From Thermoplasmatales archaeon (GTDB lineage: Archaea > Thermoplasmatota > Thermoplasmata > Thermoplasmatales > GCA-001856825): a stretch of 11,534 bases of DNA. Positions 1 through 4,938 of the stretch are shown here, piece by piece. Position numbers and translations under genes: made by a program. The stretch is taken from positions 1 through 11,534 of the forward strand of contig JACWAC010000032.1 of the NCBI GenBank assembly GCA_014874235.1. Reading direction: 5' to 3'. Every line of letters starts with the position of its first letter. Position 1 is the stretch's first letter. The notes under the pieces were generated by a model. It was not told where the DNA came from, did no database searches, and saw only the letters and a list, made by a program, of their open reading frames with translations.

Positions 1-8
1 ATCTCTTC

Positions 9-34
9 GAACGGTTCCGCGATTTCTTTTCGCG
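9..34 (-). terminator. Two small inverted repeats just after the regulator stop
   Basis: CGCGA (18-22) and TCGCG (30-34) form a 5-bp stem with a 7-nt loop, and GAAC (9-12) and GTTC (14-17) form a second small symmetry. They begin 1 nt beyond the stop codon (36-38). There is no T-tract in the minus-strand direction within the window, so this may be an RNA hairpin at the transcript end or part of a region leading to the next gene. The call is weak. Confidence 0.25.
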
Positions 35-35
35 T

Positions 36-467
36 TCAGGCAGGTAGCTTTAACTTGGTCTCCTTGATCTTGTTTGTAAAGGCCTTCATTTTTTCAGACA
101 GTTCGTCGTCAATAAAGTGCTCAAAAAAGCAAGCCCTTTCCCTAGCAGTCCCTTCGTCGCATCCCATCAATTTCAATAGTTCATAAATGGAACTCTCTTT
201 CTTGCTGAGATTATCAAGGAGCTTCTTTCCTTTGTCCGAGAGCGTCATTCCCCTGTACTTCTGGTAGTTAATAAGTCCATCATCCGCCAATTTACTGAGC
301 ATCTGCGATACGGAAGCAGGTGTCACTTTCAAGAACTCGGCAATCTCAAGAGGTCGTGCGTATCCTTGTTCCTTTATGAAATGATCGATGGATTCGAGAT
401 ATTTTTCCCTATCCTCGTTCGTTTTCACATACCTAAATAGTTTAGGGAATATTACCCTTTTTCGCAT
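36..467 (-). CDS. DtxR/MntR-family metal-dependent transcriptional regulator (short form)
   Basis: Two-domain DtxR-family repressor without the C-terminal SH3/FeoA-like domain. Residues about 22-84 form the winged helix: a helix leading to GYARPLEIAEFL, a recognition helix near TPASVSQMLSKL, then the wing YRGMTLSDKGKKLL. The rest is the dimerisation/metal-binding helix pair. By eye, CFFEH (about residues 112-116) matches DtxR Cys102-x2-Glu105-His106, which is the iron-type primary site rather than the MntR one. The position of DtxR Met10/MntR Asp8 is Lys, and the ancillary-site histidines (DtxR His79, His98) appear as Glu and Arg, so metal sensing may be altered. The ATG at 467 gives 143 residues. 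An in-frame GTG at 426-428 would give 130 residues, with an N-terminus the length of MntR's, and would put a palindrome (432-446) in the leader. The gene diverges from the transketolase operon, a possible target. The family call is firm; the metal and target genes are inferred. Confidence 0.85.
   Translation of the reverse strand: MRKRVIFPKLFRYVKTNEDREKYLESIDHFIKEQGYARPLEIAEFLKVTPASVSQMLSKLADDGLINYQKYRGMTLSDKGKKLLDNLSKKESSIYELLKLMGCDEGTARERACFFEHFIDDELSEKMKAFTNKIKETKLKLPA
432..446. promoter_or_regulatory. Palindrome with TTAGG half-sites near the regulator start (candidate operator)
   Basis: CCTAAA-TAG-TTTAGG is a perfect 6-bp inverted repeat around a 3-bp centre, and it runs into a second, imperfect GGG-AATATT-A-CCC symmetry at 445-457. 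TTAGG/CCTAA half-sites resemble those of DtxR/IdeR operators. If the TTTATATT at 470-477 (minus strand) is the TATA box, transcription would begin near 447, right at this site, and an operator here would autoregulate the gene. With the ATG at 467 the site is coding (PKLFR). Binding is inferred. Confidence 0.35.
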
Positions 468-509
468 AAATATAAATACAAAAAGGTTTCGAGCATAAAA
501 TTATTTAAG
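466..509 (-). promoter_or_regulatory. Candidate promoter region of the regulator gene
   Basis: The minus strand has two A/T boxes upstream of the gene. TTAAATAATTTTAT (about 495-508) would start transcription roughly 5-11 nt before the ATG at 467. TTTATATT (470-477) would start it near 447 and suits the internal GTG at 428. The sequence alone does not decide between them. Confidence 0.4.
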
Positions 510-611
510 GAACTCTCAAAATAAGGGCACTATTATTTTTCTCATGAAGGTTTTAACAGAACAGGTACCGCCTTAGTTCTTCTCAAGCTGTTGAGCTTTA
601 TATTGTAATGG

Positions 612-662
612 TTTATATTAAAGAGAAATCGACTCTCACGTCATTAAATAGGATATATATAA
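612..662 (+). promoter_or_regulatory. Candidate promoter(s) of the transketolase operon
   Basis: TATATATAA at 654-662 is the best archaeal TATA box. About 27 nt on, transcription would start near 684, giving a 37-49 nt leader before the GTG starts. A second A/T box, TTTATATTAAA at 612-622, could act as an upstream start. The remainder of 468-720 holds only a 10-codon ATG ORF (544-576) and overlapping small inverted repeats (CTCAA/TTGAG at 582-595, AAGCT/AGCTT at 585-598), with no recognisable gene. Confidence 0.5.
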
Positions 663-720
663 GAAAATAAGGTAGCAAACAAGACAAAAAATTGAATAAG
701 ACGGATGGCGATTTGGGAAG

Positions 721-1545
721 GTGCAAGATTCCGTGCAATCGGAAAATCTGGAAGAAATAGCCAAAGAAGTCAGGAAATCCATTGTTAAAATGACTTTCGA
801 GGCGAAAAGCGGGCATCCGGGCGGATCTTTGAGCGCAACAGAAATTCTCACATACCTCTACTTCAGGGAGCTGAACATCGATCCCGCCAATCCAAACTGG
901 CCGGACAGAGACAGGTTTGTGCTTTCAAAAGGGCATGCCACACCTGCGCTCTATTCCGTTCTTTCAATGAGGGGATTCTTTGATTCGAGTCTTCTGCAGG
1001 GCTTTAGGAAGATAAGTTCGTTACTCCAGGGACATGTTGTGAATCACGTTCCTGGAGTTGATATCACTGCCGGATCACTGGGGCAGGGGCTGAGCAACGC
1101 AGTGGGACTTGCTCTCGCTGCTAGAATAGATAAGAAAAATTACAGAGTGTTCGCTATGATAGGAGATGGCGAATCGGATGAGGGGAGTATATGGGAAGCA
1201 GCGTTATCAGCAGCCCACCTGAAGCTCTCGAATCTCATCGTATTTCTTGATAGGAACATGATACAGCTTGATGGATTTACCGAAGAGATTCTGACCCTTG
1301 GCGATCTGGAGGCCAAGCTAAGGTCGTTCGGCTGGAGGGCCACTACAATCGACGGTCACTCGTTTGCAGAAATAAGAAAGGCAATCGAATGGGCAAAGGA
1401 TGCAGATCGCCCCACAATGATCGTTGCAAGGACGGTCAAAGGAAAGGGCGTCAAGTTCATGGAAAACAATCCAGAATACCACGGTAAACCAGCACCTAAT
1501 GAGGAAAAGCTGAACGAAGCACTGAGGGACATCGAGGGGATGTAG
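721..1545 (+). CDS. Transketolase, N-terminal (TPP-binding) subunit
   Basis: First half of a split transketolase, which moves two-carbon ketol units between sugar phosphates in the cytosolic non-oxidative pentose phosphate pathway. Visible motifs (numbered from the GTG at 721): SGHPGGS 30-36, SKGH 69-72, GSLGQGLS 118-125, and the thiamine diphosphate/metal motif GDGESDEG from 148 with its distal Asn at 179. The length of about 270 residues is typical of the N-terminal half. There is no ATG at the start. The GTG at 721 gives 274 residues, while an in-frame GTG at 733 gives 270 and lies 9 nt after a Shine-Dalgarno-like AGGTG (719-723), making 733 arguably the better start. The C-terminal subunit gene follows after 3 nt. 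The active enzyme should be a complex of both chains, with the active site at their interface. Confidence 0.95.
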   Translation: MQDSVQSENLEEIAKEVRKSIVKMTFEAKSGHPGGSLSATEILTYLYFRELNIDPANPNWPDRDRFVLSKGHATPALYSVLSMRGFFDSSLLQGFRKISSLLQGHVVNHVPGVDITAGSLGQGLSNAVGLALAARIDKKNYRVFAMIGDGESDEGSIWEAALSAAHLKLSNLIVFLDRNMIQLDGFTEEILTLGDLEAKLRSFGWRATTIDGHSFAEIRKAIEWAKDADRPTMIVARTVKGKGVKFMENNPEYHGKPAPNEEKLNEALRDIEGM

Positions 1546-1548
1546 ACC

Positions 1549-2529
1549 ATGATGATGTCCACTGAGCTGAACTGGCTCCCAGATCTGATCAACAAGATTG
1601 AGAAGAAGAGCGTGAGGGAAGCCTATGGAAGTACTCTGGTTTCTGTGGGTGCGGATAAGAGTGTTGTTGTTCTGGATGCCGATTTGTCAACTTCCACGCA
1701 TACTTCAATGTTCCAGAAAAAGTACCCAGATAGGTTCTTCAATGTTGGAATATCCGAAAACAACATGATGGGCGTTGCATCTGGACTTTCATGGACCGGC
1801 AAAAAGGTTTTCGTATCTTCGTTTGCAATATTCGCCACCGGAAGGGCGTACGATTTTGTGAGGCAGAGCGTCTGCTACGCGGACAGTGATGTCAGAATCG
1901 TAGCAACTCATGCTGGCTTAACAGTAGGAGAAGACGGAGCAACACATCAAATGCTTGAGGATATAGGCCTTATGACTGGTCTTCCGAGAATGCGCGTTCT
2001 GGTACCAGCAGATGCAATGGAAACCGAGCAGATAGTTAGATATGTGTATGAAAACAGGGGGCCATTTTATGTCAGGCTATCCAGGGAGAGGGTTCCAGTT
2101 GTTCACGAAGCCGAGACATTCAAGTACGGAAAAGCGGAGACCATAGCCGATGGCGATGACATCACCATAATGGCTACCGGCATCCTGGTATCTGCAGCAA
2201 AGATCGCTGCTTCGTATCTCAAGCAGAAGGGGATCTCTGCAAGGGTCCTAAATGTAGCAACAATCAAACCTATTGACTCGGATGCAATCATAAAGGCCGC
2301 GAGAGAAACTGGCAGGATACTAACTGCTGAAGAGCACAGCATATATAACGGACTGGGAAGCAGAGTTAGTGAAGTTGTAACCGAGACTTATCCGGTGAGG
2401 GTCCAGAGACTGGGAGTAAGAGACACCTTTGGAGAATCCGGAAAGTCCTGGCAGTTAATGGACAAGTACGGGCTGAACCCAATGGGAATTGTTAATGGTG
2501 TAGAAGAAATGATGAAGGTGACAATATGA
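1549..2529 (+). CDS. Transketolase, C-terminal (pyrimidine-binding) subunit
   Basis: Second half of the split transketolase. Residues about 20-185 are the pyrimidine-binding domain. FNVGISENNMMGVA (64-77) contains Glu70, the equivalent of the conserved glutamate that activates thiamine diphosphate, and HAGLTVGEDGATHQ (121-134) is the substrate/cofactor loop. Residues about 195-320 are the transketolase C-terminal domain (LTAEEHSIYNGLGS). Three consecutive ATG codons (1549, 1552, 1555) are possible starts, behind a purine-rich GAGGGG (1534-1539) inside the end of the upstream gene. The stop TGA overlaps the ATG of the transaldolase gene (ATGA at 2526-2529), indicating translational coupling. 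The length (326) is normal for this subunit. Confidence 0.95.
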   Translation: MMMSTELNWLPDLINKIEKKSVREAYGSTLVSVGADKSVVVLDADLSTSTHTSMFQKKYPDRFFNVGISENNMMGVASGLSWTGKKVFVSSFAIFATGRAYDFVRQSVCYADSDVRIVATHAGLTVGEDGATHQMLEDIGLMTGLPRMRVLVPADAMETEQIVRYVYENRGPFYVRLSRERVPVVHEAETFKYGKAETIADGDDITIMATGILVSAAKIAASYLKQKGISARVLNVATIKPIDSDAIIKAARETGRILTAEEHSIYNGLGSRVSEVVTETYPVRVQRLGVRDTFGESGKSWQLMDKYGLNPMGIVNGVEEMMKVTI

Positions 2530-3194
2530 AATTCTTTCTGGATACTGCAAACATAGCAGAGATCGAAGAGGGTGTTTCCTGGGGGTGTGTTGATGGGGTT
2601 ACCACTAATCCGACCCTTATTTCAAAGGAACTGGTAGGAAGCATCAATTTCAAGACTCTCGTCAAGAGGATACTTGACATCGTTGACGGTCCCGTATCTC
2701 TGGAAGTCACTTCTTTAAATGCGGACGGAATGGTGGAGGAAGGAAAAAAACTGAAGAAGCTTGGTGACAATGTTGTCGTTAAGATCCCGACCACTGTGGA
2801 GGGCCTCAAGGCGTTGAAGTTATTGAAATCGATGAAGATCGAGACCAATGCGACCCTTGTTTTTTCCGTTAACCAGGCACTGATGGTTGCGAAGGCAGGG
2901 GCATCCTACGCATCTCCCTTTGTGGGAAGACTGGATGACATTAGCGAAGACGGAATGTCCCTCATAGAGGACATGAGGGAAGTATACGACAATTACGCCA
3001 TCGAAACAAAGATCATTGTAGCTTCTGTCAGGCATCCCGTTCATGTTAGAGATGCTTCACTCATCGGTGCGGACATCGCAACAATGCCTTTTGAGGTTTT
3101 CAAGAAGCTTATCAATCATCCAAAGACCGACGAGGGTCTCAAGCGATTTCTGGATGATTGGAACAAGATCGATAAGAGCAAACTGATGTTTTGA
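2526..3194 (+). CDS. tal: Transaldolase (small, TalC/FSA-like subfamily)
   Basis: Class I Schiff-base aldolase of the short transaldolase/fructose-6-phosphate aldolase family (222 residues), transferring dihydroxyacetone units in the pentose phosphate pathway. Active-site residues are recognisable: Asp6, TTNP with Asn28, the Schiff-base Lys86 in VVKIPTT, Thr110 and Arg135. Three discriminating positions are of the transaldolase type: Glu60 (Gln in E. coli FSA), Ser130 (Ala in FSA) and Phe132 (Tyr131 in FSA, Phe178 in TalB). The enzyme is therefore predicted to be a transaldolase rather than a fructose-6-phosphate aldolase; the residue roles are from the characterised E. coli enzymes. A good Shine-Dalgarno AGGTGA (2516-2521) precedes the ATG by 4 nt. 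The gene overlaps both neighbours, so its expression should be coupled to the transketolase pair. Confidence 0.93.
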   Translation: MKFFLDTANIAEIEEGVSWGCVDGVTTNPTLISKELVGSINFKTLVKRILDIVDGPVSLEVTSLNADGMVEEGKKLKKLGDNVVVKIPTTVEGLKALKLLKSMKIETNATLVFSVNQALMVAKAGASYASPFVGRLDDISEDGMSLIEDMREVYDNYAIETKIIVASVRHPVHVRDASLIGADIATMPFEVFKKLINHPKTDEGLKRFLDDWNKIDKSKLMF

Positions 3195-4009
3195 TGGGCA
3201 AGGTTCTAGCGATAGCAAGTCCACCGGATTTAGATGCAGTTGCATCCATCTATCTGCTAAAGAGGGCGGTGAAGGATGAGGTCGAAGTAAAGTATCTTGA
3301 TCACAGTATTATTGACACCTCGGAAGCGGACTACATTCTAGACTCCCCTCACGGCAAAGTGAGGATCAAGAGATTTGATCATCACGATACGAAAGACTGG
3401 ACCTGTTCCGCGATGAAGGTAGTTGAATACTTCAAAATGGGAAGTGCAGAAAGGAGACTTGCCGAGGCGGTATGCTGGCAAGACAATGCGGGCTGGAAAT
3501 CACTCGGTAGAGATGGAACGGACAACCTACTCGACACTGCCCTCAAGAGCATAATGGTAGCGGGACATAAGCCGGAAGAATTCGATAAGATGTTCAAGAC
3601 AATTTTCGATGCAATGATTACAAAGTTCGAGGAGGACGGAAAGGTATTAGCCCAGATAAGGGACCATACGATTTTTAGGAGCGATGACAACGAGGTGTTG
3701 ACTGTGGAAGGTGATTTTCCTAAGGACGTGATCTTTCAGGAGTTTTCACCGCAGTTCCTGGTAAAGGTTTCGAAGTGGGGGATCTCCGTGACCAGAGCAG
3801 CGAGATTACAGCTACCAGACCTCAACGATTTCAAGGATGTAGTTAGAAGACTGGACAGTACCAATATAGACAGGTGGTTTTTTCATCCCCAGGGTTTCTA
3901 TCTTGGCTATTCAACAGATCCTGACAAAAAAGAGAAGATTCCCGTGGATTCAACAGTCTTCTCCAAGGAATTGCTTTCGTTCGTAAAGAAGCAGCAAGAT
4001 ACCAATTAA
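3194..4009 (+). CDS. Uncharacterised DHH-motif (phosphoesterase-like) protein
   Basis: Not a recognised named family. Numbered from the ATG at 3194 (271 residues), it shows the outline of the DHH phosphoesterase/MYG1 fold: motif I PPDLDAVAS (10-18), an aspartate in YILDSP (Asp50), motif III FDHH (61-64), an aspartate in WQDNAGW (Asp97), and a C-terminal HPQGFYLGY (231-239) like the substrate-binding segment of DHHA1-type domains. The usual His of motif I is missing (Ala or Pro, depending on alignment), so the metal centre must differ. The ATG overlaps the transaldolase stop by one base (TGATG); a TTG at 3191 would add one residue. It sits immediately before the MptA gene, whose product in methanogens is a cyclic phosphate opened by a metal-dependent phosphodiesterase (MptB, HD family). 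A role at that step is an inference. It could also be an oligonucleotide or cyclic-nucleotide phosphodiesterase. Confidence 0.8.
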   Translation: MGKVLAIASPPDLDAVASIYLLKRAVKDEVEVKYLDHSIIDTSEADYILDSPHGKVRIKRFDHHDTKDWTCSAMKVVEYFKMGSAERRLAEAVCWQDNAGWKSLGRDGTDNLLDTALKSIMVAGHKPEEFDKMFKTIFDAMITKFEEDGKVLAQIRDHTIFRSDDNEVLTVEGDFPKDVIFQEFSPQFLVKVSKWGISVTRAARLQLPDLNDFKDVVRRLDSTNIDRWFFHPQGFYLGYSTDPDKKEKIPVDSTVFSKELLSFVKKQQDTN

Positions 4010-4023
4010 TTTTGTTGACGGAA

Positions 4024-4938
4024 ATGAAGAAAAGTTTGATAAGAAACGAGCACTACACCGGCATGCAAAAATTCAAGGATGTACAGTCTGAGGTTCCAGA
4101 GAGCAATTACAGGCTGGACAGGGTGGGACTTACCAATGTCGTTAGACCCATCACAGTTCAGAGGAAGAAGAAGACCATAACGCTCATACCCACATTCAGG
4201 GTCTTCGTGGATCTCCCTCCATCAAGGAAGGGAAGCGACCTATCTAGGGATATAGAAGCGGTCGAGGATGTCGTAGAGGGGGAGGTCGAAGGAAGAACGA
4301 AGGGAATCGAATACGTTGCAGAGCTGATAGTGGAAAAGCTTCTCACGAGACATCCTTATGCGACCTCTGCCGAGGCTGAATTGACTGCGGATTACTTCCT
4401 CGAACGATCTAATCCTAAGGGGAGAAAGACTACTGAAAAATATCTCATAAAGGGTAAGGCTGTAAAGATGGACGGAGAGAAACCGAAGAGGTTCATAGGA
4501 GTGACTGCAACGGGAATAACTGTATGCCCTTCTGCGATGAAAACTGTATCAGCTCTAATGAACAGGAAAGATGATTCTCCACCATACATATCCCACAATC
4601 AGAGGAATGACGTCTCAATTCTAATGGAGGTACCCGATGGATGGGACGTCGAGGTCAACGAGCTCATTGACATAGCAGAGCAGTCCATGAGTGCTCCCAC
4701 ATACGAACTGTTGAAGAGGGAAGAAGAAGGAATGCTTGTACTCAGGGCCCACCAAAATCCAAAGTTTGTCGAAGACGCGGTACGAGATGCGGTGAAACTA
4801 TTGGTGAAGAAATATGCAAAAATGCCAGATGAAGTCTCTATAAAGGTCACAAGTGAAAGCTTCGAGACGATTCACAAGCACAATGCGTTTGCAGAAAAGT
4901 CGGGAACGCTCGGAGCTCTTAGGAGTGAATTGAATTAA
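4024..4938 (+). CDS. mptA: GTP cyclohydrolase MptA (type IB, FolE2-like)
   Basis: Converts GTP to a 7,8-dihydroneopterin derivative (the 2',3'-cyclic phosphate in methanogens), the first step of archaeal pterin synthesis and a possible source for archaeosine. Numbered from the ATG at 4024 (304 residues): DVQSEVPESN near the N-terminus, RVGLTNVVRPI 33-43, FVDLPPSRKG 61-70, GITVCPS 164-170, SHNQR 190-194, AEQSMSAPTYELLKREEE 218-235 and IHKHNAFA 283-290. The expected metal ligands are present: Cys168, His191, Glu219 and a His in IHKHN. Two positions depart from the usual family sequence: CPC is CPS, and the HMSR-type motif reads SDLSR (71-75). TTG codons at 4012/4015 and an ATG at 4063 are alternative starts; 4063 aligns best with shorter homologues. 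No clear Shine-Dalgarno is seen. Last gene of the operon, 14 nt after the DHH-motif gene. Confidence 0.9.
   Translation: MKKSLIRNEHYTGMQKFKDVQSEVPESNYRLDRVGLTNVVRPITVQRKKKTITLIPTFRVFVDLPPSRKGSDLSRDIEAVEDVVEGEVEGRTKGIEYVAELIVEKLLTRHPYATSAEAELTADYFLERSNPKGRKTTEKYLIKGKAVKMDGEKPKRFIGVTATGITVCPSAMKTVSALMNRKDDSPPYISHNQRNDVSILMEVPDGWDVEVNELIDIAEQSMSAPTYELLKREEEGMLVLRAHQNPKFVEDAVRDAVKLLVKKYAKMPDEVSIKVTSESFETIHKHNAFAEKSGTLGALRSELN

Noticed and set aside
544..576. 10-codon ATG ORF in the divergent intergenic region
   Set aside because: It is very short, with no ribosome binding site or suitably spaced TATA box; probably chance.
2492..2848. 118-codon minus-strand frame across the transaldolase start
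   Set aside because: It lies opposite two clearly real genes with conserved active-site residues, and its translation is low-complexity Ser/Thr/Phe with no family resemblance.
3382..3690. 102-codon minus-strand frame inside the DHH-motif gene
   Set aside because: It is antisense to the conserved DHH/DNAG region, and no start signal or domain is visible.
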